Positions 8,726 to 19,313 of a stretch of 64,000 nt of DNA are shown here, in pieces (position 1 is the first letter of the stretch; every line of letters starts with the position of its first letter). Under the pieces are notes generated by a model, which was not told the DNA's origin, did not search any database, and was given only the letters and a program-made list of their open reading frames with translations. The DNA is taken from contig CAVXRG010000010.1 in assembly GCA_963764195.1 (NCBI GenBank), positions 124,001 through 188,000 of the forward strand. The letters run 5' to 3'. Made by a program: the position numbers and the translations under genes. Origin of the DNA: JBDSSS01 sp963764195. Lineage in GTDB: Bacteria; Actinomycetota; Actinomycetes; Actinomycetales; Dermatophilaceae.

Positions 8726-9423
8726 GCCGAGCCGTCCCAGCGGTAGCCGACGCCCCACACGGTCTGGAGCCTGACCGGGGTCGCCGGGTCGCGTTCGACC
8801 TTCTCGCGCAGCCGGCGCACGTGCACCGTCACCGTCGACTCGTCGCCGTAGTCCCACCCCCAGACCTGCTGCATGAGATCCCGTCGCGAGAAGGCCCGGC
8901 CCGGGTGGGTCATCAGGTGGGCGAGCAGGTCGAACTCGCGGCCGGTCAGCGGCAGCGGTTCGGCGTCGAGCCACGCCTCGTGCCGGCGCCGGTCCACGAC
9001 GAGTCCGTCGTCGACGAGGCGCTCGGGCACCGACCCCTCCGATCCCTCCGACCCGGTCCCGCTCACGCGCCGGAGCAGCGACTGGACGCGCAGGACGAGC
9101 TCGCGGCTGCTGAACGGCTTCGTCACGTAGTCGTCGGCCCCCACCTCGAGGCCGAGCACGCGGTCGGACTCGTCGCCGCGCGCGGTGAGCATGATGATGG
9201 GCAGGCCGGCCCGGCCTTCGCGCAGCCGCCGGAAGACCTCGAGCCCGTCGAGTCCCGGAAGGGTGAGGTCGAGCACGACGAGGTCGGGGGAGACCCTGGC
9301 GGCGGTCGCAAGCGCGGTCGGCCCGTCGGCGGCCTCGGTGACCTCGAGACCGGCCCGAGCGAGGTAGCCGGAGACGACCTCGCGCACGGTGGCGTCGTCG
9401 TCGACGACGAGGATCCTGGTCAC
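8722..9423 (-). CDS. OmpR/PhoB-family response regulator
   Basis: DNA-binding partner of the downstream kinase. Receiver domain (1-118): acidic pocket Asp8-Asp10, phosphoacceptor Asp52 in VVLDLTLPG, Thr near 80 and Lys near 102. A Gly/Ser/Glu linker leads to a winged-helix domain (about 140-233) with the typical ends VTVHVRRLREKVE and TVWGVGYRW. Start is GTG at 9423, with TAGGCT 6 nt upstream. Target genes are not evident; the neighbouring haem genes are only candidates. Confidence 0.94.
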   Translation of the reverse strand: MTRILVVDDDATVREVVSGYLARAGLEVTEAADGPTALATAARVSPDLVVLDLTLPGLDGLEVFRRLREGRAGLPIIMLTARGDESDRVLGLEVGADDYVTKPFSSRELVLRVQSLLRRVSGTGSEGSEGSVPERLVDDGLVVDRRRHEAWLDAEPLPLTGREFDLLAHLMTHPGRAFSRRDLMQQVWGWDYGDESTVTVHVRRLREKVERDPATPVRLQTVWGVGYRWDGSA

Positions 9424-9429
9424 GCGGCC

Positions 9430-9435
9430 AGCCTA
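9430..9435 (-). promoter_or_regulatory. -10 hexamer TAGGCT, two-component operon
   Basis: TAGGCT ends 6 nt before the response-regulator GTG at 9423, consistent with a leaderless mRNA. Confidence 0.6.
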
Positions 9436-10440
9436 GGCAGGCCGGGAGCCCGAGACCTCGTGCATCTCCTTGTGGTTCGCTAACGTCGCGTCGCTGCCGC
9501 CGACTCCGTTGCGGTCGTCCGCGTCTCCGCGGGTCGTGAGCACCCCGCGGGTGAGAGCGACGACGAGCAGGCAGGCCCCGAGCATGTGCAGGGCGACGAG
9601 GGCGATGGGCAGCCCGGTGAAGTACTGGGCGTAGCCGATGACCCCCTGCAGGAGCGTGACGCCGAGGACGACGTCCCACGCACGCTTGGCCTCCCGCGAG
9701 CTCGACGTGATCCGAACCGCGACGAGGGTTGCGATGACGAGGCCGCTGAAGAACATCACGAGGTCGGCGTGCATCCACGACACGAAGCGCGGGTCGAAGC
9801 CGGTGCGCGCCGGGGTGTCCGCGTCGCCGGAGTGCGGCCCGGACCCGGTGACGACGGTGCCGAGCACGAGCACGAGCGCGCCGACCGCTGCCGTCGCCTG
9901 CGCGAGTCGGCGCGCGAGCGGGTGGACGACGAGCTGCGGTCGTCCCGGAGCCGGCACGCCGGGTCGGGCCCGGTGGACGAGGGCGGTGGAGACCGCGACG
10001 AGGACCATCGAGACGAGGAAGTGCGCCATCACGATCCACGGGTTGAGCCCGGTCAGCACGGCGATGCCACCGACGACACCCTGCGCGATGATCCCCCCGA
10101 GCACGCCGAAAGCGAGCAGGTGCAGGCGGCCGCGGTCGGGGAAGCGGGTGAGCACGACCCAGATCGAGGCGAGGGCGAGGATGCCGACGACCCCGGTCAG
10201 CGTGCGGTTCCCGAACTCGATGAGGTCGTGGTACTGGCTGGCGTCGGTGCGCACCGGGGTGACCGAGCCGGGCACGCACTCGGGCCAGGTGGGGCAGCCG
10301 AGGCCGCTGCCGGTGAGCCGGACGACGCCGCCGGTGACGACGATGCCGATCTCTCCGACGAGGTTGGCGATGAGGATCGGGCGGGCCCACGTCGCCGGAG
10401 CGCGCGGGATCCAGCCGGGGACACGGGAGGCGACGGACAC
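9433..10440 (-). CDS. ctaA: Haem A synthase (COX15/CtaA)
   Basis: Integral membrane monooxygenase converting haem O to haem A for aa3-type cytochrome oxidase. Eight hydrophobic helices in 335 aa. The first half has the GSGLGCPTWPEC loop with a Cys pair (about residues 50 and 56). Conserved His residues lie in QYHDLIEFGNRTL, VMAHFLVSM, WMHADLVMF and VALHMLGA. Start is GTG at 10440, with TACCCT 6 nt upstream. The hexamer lies inside a copy of the genome-wide GTATGCC motif. Works downstream of ctaB in this window. Confidence 0.94.
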   Translation of the reverse strand: MSVASRVPGWIPRAPATWARPILIANLVGEIGIVVTGGVVRLTGSGLGCPTWPECVPGSVTPVRTDASQYHDLIEFGNRTLTGVVGILALASIWVVLTRFPDRGRLHLLAFGVLGGIIAQGVVGGIAVLTGLNPWIVMAHFLVSMVLVAVSTALVHRARPGVPAPGRPQLVVHPLARRLAQATAAVGALVLVLGTVVTGSGPHSGDADTPARTGFDPRFVSWMHADLVMFFSGLVIATLVAVRITSSSREAKRAWDVVLGVTLLQGVIGYAQYFTGLPIALVALHMLGACLLVVALTRGVLTTRGDADDRNGVGGSDATLANHKEMHEVSGSRPA

Positions 10441-10446
10441 CCCATC

Positions 10447-10452
10447 AGGGTA
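10447..10452 (-). promoter_or_regulatory. -10 hexamer TACCCT, ctaA
   Basis: TACCCT spaced 6 nt from the ctaA GTG. Two copies of a palindromic 35-bp repeat lie 100-190 nt further upstream and could regulate it. Confidence 0.6.
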
Positions 10453-10547
10453 TGCCGCCGAGCGGGCTCACGTGACCGCGCCCCGACCCGCACGGGCGGC
10501 CCGACACGGCTGCATCGCAGTCCCTGTCAACGCGGTGGGCGCGTGGC

Positions 10548-10634
10548 GGGGGCCCGCACGTTTGGTAGCCCGGGCGACGAAACGGGCGCCGGTCCGGTCG
10601 GGGGCCCGCACGTTTGGTAGCCCGGGCGACGAAA
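10548..10634. repeat. Pair of 35-bp direct repeats with palindromic core
   Basis: Two identical 35-bp copies at 10548-10582 and 10600-10634, 52 bp apart, between ctaA and the DUF2231 gene. The right 22 bp of each (10561-10582 and 10613-10634) form a near-perfect dyad centred on GCCCGGGC with arms TTTGGTA / GACGAAA (two mismatches). The copies may be operators for ctaA or dispersed repeat elements. The second ends one base before the DUF2231 stop codon. Confidence 0.85.
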
Positions 10635-10635
10635 A

Positions 10636-11118
10636 TCAGCCGAGACCGGTCCAGACGACCTTCGACCCGGCGTGGCCCGCGAGCGCCACGCTGACGAAGG
10701 CGGCGACGGCCGAGAGGGTGACGACGACCCCGAGCAGGATCTCGAGCGGACGGCGCCGGGGAGCGTCGTCGGACGGGGTCCGCAGGAACCAGCAGGCGAC
10801 GAGGGTGACGACCATGAAGACGAGGCAGATGATCTTGGCCCGGTCACCCCACTCGACGTGCTCGCCCAGCAGCTGGACGTTGGTGCTCGAGGCCCGGGCG
10901 GTGAGGACCCTGCGCTGGAGCGCCTCCCCGCTCTCCGCCGCGACGAACGTGCTGACCCCGGAGACGACCGCACCGGCCGCCGTCGGCCAGAGCAGCAGCC
11001 GACGCCACGCCGGCCGTCCCACGAAGGCGATCGCGACGAGGGCCGAGAGAGGCACGAGGACGACCACGGCGTGGATGACGAGGGCGTGCATGGGCAGCCC
11101 GAGGATGTAGTCGAACAC
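10636..11118 (-). CDS. DUF2231 membrane protein
   Basis: 160-aa protein with four predicted membrane helices. The N-terminal LGLPMHALVIHAVVVLVPLS is characteristic of the DUF2231 family, whose conserved His residues are suspected to bind haem; the function is not established. Start is GTG at 11118, preceded by GGAGGT. It lies 38 nt downstream of the ABC exporter genes and upstream of ctaA, so it may share their transcript. Confidence 0.85.
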   Translation of the reverse strand: MFDYILGLPMHALVIHAVVVLVPLSALVAIAFVGRPAWRRLLLWPTAAGAVVSGVSTFVAAESGEALQRRVLTARASSTNVQLLGEHVEWGDRAKIICLVFMVVTLVACWFLRTPSDDAPRRRPLEILLGVVVTLSAVAAFVSVALAGHAGSKVVWTGLG

Positions 11119-11156
11119 GAGACCTCCAGTGGTCGTAGGAGGTCAGTGTGTCTGTT

Positions 11157-11906
11157 TCAGTCCTCGAACCGGAAGAAGCGCGCCGCGAGGGCGAAGGCGA
11201 CGGCCGCCGCGGTGAGCAGGACGCCGAGGGCCGGAAGGTCGAGCGACCCCTGGACGAGGGCGGCGCGCAGTCCGTCGGCGAGACCGGCGGACGGGAGCAG
11301 CGCCGCCACCCCCGAGACCGAGCCGGGCAGCTGGGTGCGCGGCACGACGACGCCCCCGCCGACGAGGAGCAGCACCCAGACGAGGTTGGCCAGCGCGAGC
11401 ACCGCCTCGGCGCGCAGCGTCCCGGCGAGGAGCATCGCGAGCGAGACGAAGGCGAGGGTGCCGAGCAAGAGGAAGAGGACGGCATACGCCAGGCCGGAGA
11501 GGTCGGGGCGCCAGCCGAGCGCGAGACCCACGCTGCCGACGACGACGACCTGCACGGCCTCGACGGTGAGGGTCGCGAGCACCTTGGCGGTGACCAGGCC
11601 CCGGCGCCCGAGGGGGGTGACCCCGAGGTAGCGCAGCACGGCATACCGCCGGTCGAAGCCGGTCGCGATCGCCTGCGAGACGAACGCGGAGGAGATGACG
11701 CAGAGGGCGAGGACGCCCGGCACGGCGACGTCGATCCGGCGGCCGGGGCCGAGCGAGGGGACGCTCGTCGCGTGCACGCCGACCAGGACGAGGGCGGGAA
11801 GCACGACGGCCACGAGCAGCTGCTCGCCGTTGCGGAGCAGGGTCCCGACCTCGAAGCGGGCCTGGGCGAGGACCCGGTCACGCGCCGGGGCGGCCGCGGT
11901 GCTCAC
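11157..11906 (-). CDS. ABC-2 type exporter permease
   Basis: Membrane subunit (249 aa, six hydrophobic helices) of a two-gene exporter. The cytoplasmic N-terminus is followed by LLRNGEQLLVAVVLPALVLVG (first helix), and the central GRRGLVTAKVLATL loop is typical of ABC-2 permeases. The GTG start at 11906 overlaps the stop of the ATPase gene (GTGA). The substrate is unknown. In other actinobacteria this exporter pair is conserved between sufR and ctaA, hinting at a haem- or envelope-related role. Confidence 0.88.
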   Translation of the reverse strand: MSTAAAPARDRVLAQARFEVGTLLRNGEQLLVAVVLPALVLVGVHATSVPSLGPGRRIDVAVPGVLALCVISSAFVSQAIATGFDRRYAVLRYLGVTPLGRRGLVTAKVLATLTVEAVQVVVVGSVGLALGWRPDLSGLAYAVLFLLLGTLAFVSLAMLLAGTLRAEAVLALANLVWVLLLVGGGVVVPRTQLPGSVSGVAALLPSAGLADGLRAALVQGSLDLPALGVLLTAAAVAFALAARFFRFED

Positions 11907-12613
11907 GCCGGGCCCTTGCGGGTCAGGCCGAAGTAGACGTCCTCGAGCGAGCGCCCGTCGACGACCTCGGCGACCGCGCCGGCGGCGACCGTCCGGCCGC
12001 CGCTCATGATGACGAGGTGGTCGGCGAGGCGCTCGGCCTCCTCGAAGGAGTGCGTCGTGACGACGACCGTCCGGCCCTCGTCACGGAGGTCGCGCACGAG
12101 GTCCCAGACGTCGAGTCGTCCGTGCGGGTCGAGGCCGGCGGCCGGCTCGTCGAGGAAGAGGACCTCGGGGCGGCCGAGCAGGGCGGCGGCGAGGGCGAGA
12201 CGCTGCTTCTGTCCGCCGGACAGGCGGCGCACCGTCGTGTCGGCGAAGTCCGTCACCCCGAGCCGGCCCGCGACCTCGTCGACGTCGGCGGGCGCGGCGT
12301 AGAACCGGGCCAGGTGGCGCAGCAGGCGCAGCGGCTTGGTGCCGCCGGGCAGCCCGCCGGACTGGAGCATGACGCCGACGCGGGCCCGGTGGTCGGCGTC
12401 GGCGCCGGCCGGGTCGACGCCGAGCACGCGCACCGTTCCGGAGTCGGGGCGGCCGAGTCCGACGGCGCACTCGATGGCCGTCGTCTTGCCGGCGCCGTTG
12501 GGACCGAGCACCGCCGTGACCGCTCCGGCGGGCGCCGACCAGGTGAGTCCGTCGAGCGCCGCGGTGGCCCCGAACGACCTGCGCAGGTCGGTGAGTGCAA
12601 CGGCCGGTCCCAT
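11903..12613 (-). CDS. ABC-2 type exporter ATP-binding protein
   Basis: ATPase subunit (236 aa): Walker A GPNGAGKTT near residue 40, Q-loop MLQSGG, signature LSGGQKQRLA, Walker B VLFLDEPAAGLDP, and H-loop TTHSFEEAERLAD. The ATG at 12613 is chosen because TAGACT lies 8 nt upstream and the homologous N-terminus begins MGPAVALTDLRRSFG. An in-frame extension to 12718 is Arg/Gly-rich and unconserved. Coupled to the permease by a 4-nt overlap. Confidence 0.93.
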   Translation of the reverse strand: MGPAVALTDLRRSFGATAALDGLTWSAPAGAVTAVLGPNGAGKTTAIECAVGLGRPDSGTVRVLGVDPAGADADHRARVGVMLQSGGLPGGTKPLRLLRHLARFYAAPADVDEVAGRLGVTDFADTTVRRLSGGQKQRLALAAALLGRPEVLFLDEPAAGLDPHGRLDVWDLVRDLRDEGRTVVVTTHSFEEAERLADHLVIMSGGRTVAAGAVAEVVDGRSLEDVYFGLTRKGPA

Positions 12614-12621
12614 GGCGCAGG

Positions 12622-12627
12622 AGTCTA
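12622..12627 (-). promoter_or_regulatory. -10 hexamer TAGACT, ABC exporter
   Basis: Spaced 8 nt from the ATG at 12613; leaderless-type promoter. Confidence 0.5.
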
Positions 12628-12785
12628 GGCTCGGTCCCGGACGCCGCCGCCCGCGGGGCCGTCCAGCGGCACCCGACCGGCGGTGTCGTCCCGACGAGCC
12701 GAGGCCGCACCGTGACAATCGACCCGATCGCCCGACCGTTCACCACCCTCGCAGCGGTGCCGATCGCGGCCACCGGACCGGCCGC

Positions 12786-13694
12786 ATGACCGGCCATCCC
12801 ACCGAGCCCCGCCGTCGCGGGGGCCGGGTCGGCCGGGGCTTCAGCCTCGTGTCGGCCACCGGCGCCCGGGTCATCCCGCTCGAGCGGCTCAACCCCCGGG
12901 TGCGGGCCCGCGCCACGCTGCCGAGCCTCTTCACGCTCGGCAACATGATCAGCGGGTTCTCCTCGGTGCTGCTGTCCTTCCAGGGCCACTTCCGGGCGGC
13001 CGCGCTGCTCATCGCCCTGTCGATCGTGCTCGACATCGCCGACGGCGCCGTCGCGCGGGCCGTCGGGGCGATCACCCCCTTCGGCCTGCAGTTCGACTCC
13101 CTCGCCGACCTCATCTCCTTCGGCATCGCCCCCGCGGTGCTCGTCTACACCTGGGCGCTGCCGGCCCACCCCGTGTGGGCGTGGGCCGGGGCGATGTTCT
13201 GGCTGGCCTGCGCGGCCTACCGGCTCGCGCGCTTCAACGTGACGATCGACCCGATGGCGGACAAGCGCTACTTCATCGGGCTCGCGAGCCCGGCCGCGGC
13301 CGGCGTCGTCATCACGACGGTCTTCGCCATCGACGCGCCGCTCTACGACTGGGACCCCCTGCTGCCGGTCGTCGCCGGGGTGCTGCCCGCGGCGCTGATG
13401 GCGACCTCGTTCCGGTTCCGCTCCTTCCGCGCGCTGCTGTCGACCAAGCACCTGCGGATCAGCATCCCGATCGGCGTCCTCGTGCTCATCGGACTCGTCG
13501 TCGACCCGGGGGCCACCGGCATCGTGCTCGCCTACGGCTACGTGCTCACCTGCCCGCTCGGCTGGGCCACGGCGTCGCTGCGGCGGCGCTGGTTCGGGCC
13601 GGACGCCGTCGCCCCGCCGCGGACCCGGCAGCCGTCGGTGATCATGCCCGACGAGGTCGGCGGCGGCGCCGACGACGTGACCGACGACGCCTGA
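12786..13694 (+). CDS. pssA: CDP-diacylglycerol-serine O-phosphatidyltransferase
   Basis: Membrane enzyme making phosphatidylserine from CDP-diacylglycerol and serine. The CDP-alcohol phosphatidyltransferase signature DGAVARA...G-x3-D-x3-D (DIADGAVAR through DSLADL) is at about residues 93-119, with seven or so helices in 302 aa. The segment FTLGNMISGFSSVL is typical of PssA rather than PgsA. The partner psd gene is not next to it. The start ATG overlaps the stop of a 25-codon upstream frame beginning GTG at 12713 (ATGA); whether that is a leader peptide is unknown. Confidence 0.88.
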   Translation: MTGHPTEPRRRGGRVGRGFSLVSATGARVIPLERLNPRVRARATLPSLFTLGNMISGFSSVLLSFQGHFRAAALLIALSIVLDIADGAVARAVGAITPFGLQFDSLADLISFGIAPAVLVYTWALPAHPVWAWAGAMFWLACAAYRLARFNVTIDPMADKRYFIGLASPAAAGVVITTVFAIDAPLYDWDPLLPVVAGVLPAALMATSFRFRSFRALLSTKHLRISIPIGVLVLIGLVVDPGATGIVLAYGYVLTCPLGWATASLRRRWFGPDAVAPPRTRQPSVIMPDEVGGGADDVTDDA

Positions 13695-13709
13695 AGGCCA
13701 GGGTCGAAG

Positions 13710-13725
13710 GTTAGGAACGCCTTAC
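13710..13725. promoter_or_regulatory. Dyad upstream of the suf operon
   Basis: GTTAGG-N4-CCTTAC, an inverted repeat (5 of 6 positions pair) centred about 43 nt before the predicted transcription start of sufR, covering the -35 region. It is a candidate autoregulatory SufR operator, by position only. Confidence 0.4.
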
Positions 13726-13748
13726 TGGAGTCCACCCGTCAATTAGGA

Positions 13749-13754
13749 CATGAT
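13749..13754 (+). promoter_or_regulatory. -10 hexamer CATGAT, suf operon
   Basis: CATGAT with 6 nt before the ATG at 13761. The spacing matches the other leaderless promoters in the window and supports that start. Confidence 0.5.
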
Positions 13755-13760
13755 GGTGTG

Positions 13761-14560
13761 ATGTTTTTCAGTGAGCACCCGGTGCGCGAGGCAGGGGAGG
13801 GCGACGGCGTCGCCCACCTCGAGTCCCGCACGCGCTCGCGGGTGCTCCAGTACGTCTCCGCCGACGGCCCGATCACGGCTGCCGAGCTCGGTCGCCACCT
13901 CGACCTGACGCCCGCCGCGGTGCGCCGCCACCTCGACGTCCTCGTCGAGCAGGGCGCCGTCACCCCGCACGAGGCCACGGCCGGTCGGCGCGGACGCGGG
14001 CGTCCCGCCCGGGCCTACGTCGTGTCCGACGCCGGTCACGCCGCCCTCGAGGCCGACTACGACTCGCTCGCCGTCGAGGTGCTCCGCTACCTCGCCGAGC
14101 ACGCCGGCCAGGCTGCCGTCGACGACTTCGCCCGCGGCCGCGTCGCCGAGCTCGAGCAGCGGTATGCCGCTCGCCTCGATGCCGCCGGCACCGACCCCGC
14201 CGCGCGGGCCGACGCCCTCGTCGACGCGCTCACCGAGGACGGCTTCGCCGCCACGGCCCGACCGGTCGGCGCCGGCTCGCTCACCGGCGTCCAGCTGTGC
14301 CAGGGTCACTGCCCGGTCCAGCAGGTCGCGAGCGAGTTCCCGACCTTCTGCGACGCCGAGACCGACGCCTTCTCCCGCCTGCTCGGTGTCCACGTCCAGC
14401 GTCTCGCGACGCTGGCGGGCGGGCACCACGTCTGCACGACGTTCATCCCGACCGGCGGATTCGCCGGCCGGACCCGGAAGACCACGACCACCACCGTTGT
14501 TGACGCGCTCGACACGTCAGCAGCCCAGCCGATCGTCCCCACCAAGGAAGGTTCACCTTC

Positions 14561-14564
<4 letters not shown>
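13761..14564 (+). CDS. sufR: SUF operon repressor SufR
   Basis: DeoR/ArsR-like winged-helix regulator sensing Fe-S status. The N-terminal HTH is GPITAAELGRHLDLTPAAVRRHLDVL, shown here in two parts: residues 37-50 and then TPAAVRRHLDVL. A wing GRRGRGRPARAY follows. The C-terminal half carries the cluster ligands CQGHC (about 180/184), FPTFC (about 197) and HHVC (about 224), matching mycobacterial SufR. First gene of the operon. Its last codons overlap sufB (ATGA), and the tail carries the sufB ribosome-binding site. A GTG at 13758 is an alternative start. Confidence 0.92.
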
Positions 14565-15981
<1,417 letters not shown>

Positions 15982-15982
<1 letters not shown>

Positions 15983-17235
15983 TGACCCTTGCCGACACGC
16001 TCGTCGACACCCCGCTCGACGCAGCCAACCGACCCCACACCGACTCGGCCGCCGCCTTCGTGCCCGACCAGTCGCGCGCCGAGCGCACGACGTCCTTCGA
16101 CGTCGCCGCGTTCCCGGTGCCCCGCGGCCGCGAGGAGGACTGGCGCTTCACGCCGGTCCGCAAGGTCAAGCACGTGCTCGGTGACGACGCGGCCGGACAC
16201 CTCGAGGTCACCACGACCCTCCCCGAGGGCGTGACGGTCTCGACGATCACGGCGCAGCAGTCGCAGGACCTCGGCATCATGGCTCCGCAGGACCGTGCCG
16301 CGGTGATCGCCGCGGCGTCCGCCGACGGCGCCCTGCTCGTCGACATCCCGGTCGAGGCGCAGCCCGACGGTCCGATCCGGATCCGCCTGACCGGCACCGG
16401 GGCCGACCCCGTGCACGGCCACGTCGTGGTCCGCGCCGGCCGGCACTCGAAGGCGACCGTCGTGCTCGAGCACCACGGGTCCGCGCAGTACGCCCAGCTC
16501 GTCTCCGTCGTCACCGGTGACGCGTCCGACCTCACGGTCGTGTCCGCGCAGCGCTGGGACGACGACGCGGTCCACCTGGCCCAGCACGACGCCCTCGTCG
16601 GTCGCGACGCGACCTACAAGTACGTCGCGGTGACCCTCGGCGGCAAGGTCGTCCGGATCAACTCCAACGTGCGGTATGCCGGTCCCGGCGCCGACGCGAC
16701 CCTCCTCGGCGTCTACTTCGCCGACGCGGGCCAGCACCTCGAGCACCGCTCGTTCGTCGACCACAACGAGCCGCACTGCAAGAGCCGGGTCACCTACAAG
16801 GGCGCGCTCCAGGGCGACACCGCCCGGACCGTCTGGGTCGGGGACGTGCTCATCCGCGTCGCCGCCGAGGGCACCGACACCTACGAGCTCAACCGCAACC
16901 TCATCCTCACCGACGGGGCGCGGGCCGATTCGGTCCCCAACCTCGAGATCGAGACCGGTGAGATCGAGGGAGCCGGGCACGCCTCTGCCACGGGCCGATT
17001 CGACGACCTGCAGCTGTTCTACCTGCAGGCGCGCGGCATCAGCGAGGACGAGGCCAAGCGTCTCGTCGTGCGCGGCTTCTTCGCCGACATCATCCGCGAG
17101 ATCCCGCTCGGCGACCTCCGCGACGAGGTCACCGCAGCCATCGAGGAGGAGCTGGCGTCCACGGCATACGCCGCGTCCTCCCGATCGACCACCCCCACGA
17201 ACGACGACGGCGCGACCGTCGCGAAGGAGCACTGA
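15982..17235 (+). CDS. sufD: Fe-S cluster assembly protein SufD
   Basis: SufB paralogue forming the SufBC2D scaffold. 417 aa with the PRGREEDWRFTPVRK N-terminal block, the HNEPHCKSRVTYKGAL segment, and the C-terminal RGFFADIIREIPLGDLRDEV helix block. Coupled to sufB (TGATG) and 4 nt upstream of sufC. A Rieske-type gene found between sufD and sufC in some relatives is absent. Confidence 0.95.
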
Positions 17236-17239
17236 CCCG

Positions 17240-18007
17240 ATGACGACGAAGCACACCCTCGAGATCAAGGGCCTGACCGTCTCGGTCGACACCGAGGACG
17301 GCCCCAAGGAGATCCTCCGCGGGGTCGACCTGACCGTCCGGTCCGGCGAGACCCACGCGATCATGGGCCCCAACGGCTCCGGCAAGTCGACGCTGGCCTA
17401 CAGCGTTGCGGGGCACCCGAAGTACACGATCACCGGCGGCACCGTCACCCTCGACGGCGACGACGTCCTCGCGATGAGCGTCGACGAGCGCGCCCGCGCC
17501 GGCCTCTTCCTCGCGATGCAGTACCCCGTCGAGGTCCCCGGCGTCACGGTGAGCAACTTCCTGCGCACCGCGAAGACCGCGGTCGACGGCGAGGCCCCCA
17601 AGCTGCGCACGTGGGTCAAGGACGTCAAGGCCGCGATGGCCGAGCTGAAGATGGACCCGACCTTCGCCGAGCGCAACGTCAACGAGGGCTTCTCCGGTGG
17701 CGAGAAGAAGCGCCACGAGATCCTCCAGATGGAGCTGCTCGCGCCCAAGGTCGCGATCCTCGACGAGACCGACTCCGGACTCGACGTCGACGCGCTCAAG
17801 ATCGTGTCGGAGGGCGTCAACCGCGCCAAGGCCGCCAACGACCTCGGCGTCCTGCTGATCACGCACTACACGCGGATCCTGCGCTACATCAAGCCCGACT
17901 TCGTCCACGTCTTCGTCGACGGCCGGATCGTCGAGGAGGGTGGCCCCGAGCTGGCCGACCGCCTCGAGGACGAGGGCTACGACCGTTACGCGACGGCGAC
18001 CGTCTGA
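17240..18007 (+). CDS. sufC: SUF ATPase SufC
   Basis: ABC-type ATPase energising the SufBCD scaffold. Walker A GPNGSGKST near residue 41, the SufC-type signature FSGGEKKRHEI, Walker B VAILDETDSGLD, and switch His in ITHYTRIL. 255 aa. Starts at ATG 17240, 4 nt after sufD. Confidence 0.97.
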   Translation: MTTKHTLEIKGLTVSVDTEDGPKEILRGVDLTVRSGETHAIMGPNGSGKSTLAYSVAGHPKYTITGGTVTLDGDDVLAMSVDERARAGLFLAMQYPVEVPGVTVSNFLRTAKTAVDGEAPKLRTWVKDVKAAMAELKMDPTFAERNVNEGFSGGEKKRHEILQMELLAPKVAILDETDSGLDVDALKIVSEGVNRAKAANDLGVLLITHYTRILRYIKPDFVHVFVDGRIVEEGGPELADRLEDEGYDRYATATV

Positions 18008-18008
18008 G

Positions 18009-19313
18009 ATGAGCTCCTCCCAGGCGCTGACGGACCGGGAGCTCGCCGCGATCCGCGGCGAGTTCCCGATCCTCGCACGCACCGTTCGTGACGGTCGCCC
18101 CCTCGTCTACCTCGACTCGGGTGCCACCTCGCACAAGCCGGTGCGCGTGCTCGACGCCGAGCGCGCCTTCTATGAGCAGCACAACGCGGCCGTCCACCGG
18201 GGGGCCCACCAGCTCGCCGAGGAGGCGACCGACGCCTTCGAGGACGCCCGCGCGACGATCGCCGGCTTCGTCGGCGCGCCCGCGGACGAGATCGTCTTCA
18301 CCAAGAACGCGACCGAGGCGATCAACCTCGTGGCGTACGCCTTCTCCAACGCGGCGCCCACCGAGGAGCCCAAGGACGAGCGCTTCGTGCTGCGCCCCGG
18401 TGACGAGATCCTCGTCACGGAGATGGAGCACCACGCCAACCTCGTTCCGTGGCAGGAGCTGTGCCGACGCACCGGCGCCACCCTCCGGTGGATCCCGATG
18501 GGGAGCGACGGAGAGCTCGACCTGACCGGGCTCGAGGACCTCCTCACCGGGCGCACGAAGGTCTTCGCCTTCACCCACGTCTCCAACGTGCTCGGCACCG
18601 TCAACCCGGTCGCTGACCTTGCCGCGCGCGCCCACGCCGTCGGGGCGCTCGTCGTCGTCGACGCCTGCCAGTCGGTGCCGCACCTGCAGGTCGACGTGGC
18701 CACGCTGGGGGCCGACTTCATCGCCTTCAGTGGCCACAAGATGTACGGCCCGATGGGCATCGGCGTGCTCTGGGGCCGGGCCGAGCTGCTCGACGTCATG
18801 CCGCCTTTCCTCACCGGCGGCTCGATGATCGAGCTCGTGACGATGGAGCGCTCCACCTATGCCCCCGCGCCGCAGAAGTTCGAGGCCGGTGTGCCCAACG
18901 CCGCCCAGGCGGTCGGTCTCGCGGCTGCTGTCCGGTGGATCCAGGACATCGGCATCGACCGGATCCACGACCACGAGGCGCGCCTGGTCGAGCTGCTTCT
19001 CGCCGGGCTCACCGCGAGACCGTGGGTGCGCGTGGTCGGCCCGCCTGCCGGGGTGCGCCGGGGTGGGGCCGTGGCCTTCGTCGTCGACGAGGTCCACGCG
19101 CACGACGTCGGTCAGGTCCTCGACGACGCCGGCATCGCCGTCCGGGTCGGGCACCACTGCGCCTGGCCGCTGCACCGCGCGCTCGGCGCTCCGGCGACGA
19201 CCCGTGCGTCGTTCGCCGTCCACAACACTGCCGACGACGTCACCGCACTGCTCGAGGCCCTTGACCGCGTGCCGTTCGTCTTCGGACTCGACCTCGAGAG
19301 GCAGGCCAGCTGA
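18009..19313 (+). CDS. sufS: Cysteine desulfurase SufS
   Basis: PLP-dependent group II desulfurase mobilising sulfur from cysteine. PLP-binding Lys in FSGHKMYGP (about residue 243), His in EMEHHANLVPW, and active-site Cys in RVGHHCAWPLH (about residue 384). 434 aa. The ATG at 18009 follows the sufC stop by 1 nt. The start of the next gene overlaps its stop (TGATG), fitting the SufS-SufU sulfur-relay pair. Confidence 0.96.
   Translation: MSSSQALTDRELAAIRGEFPILARTVRDGRPLVYLDSGATSHKPVRVLDAERAFYEQHNAAVHRGAHQLAEEATDAFEDARATIAGFVGAPADEIVFTKNATEAINLVAYAFSNAAPTEEPKDERFVLRPGDEILVTEMEHHANLVPWQELCRRTGATLRWIPMGSDGELDLTGLEDLLTGRTKVFAFTHVSNVLGTVNPVADLAARAHAVGALVVVDACQSVPHLQVDVATLGADFIAFSGHKMYGPMGIGVLWGRAELLDVMPPFLTGGSMIELVTMERSTYAPAPQKFEAGVPNAAQAVGLAAAVRWIQDIGIDRIHDHEARLVELLLAGLTARPWVRVVGPPAGVRRGGAVAFVVDEVHAHDVGQVLDDAGIAVRVGHHCAWPLHRALGAPATTRASFAVHNTADDVTALLEALDRVPFVFGLDLERQAS

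Noticed and set aside
12713..12789. 25-codon leader peptide overlapping the pssA ATG
   Set aside because: Only the ATGA overlap supports it; no ribosome-binding site, no attenuator-like structure. Kept as a note in the pssA entry.
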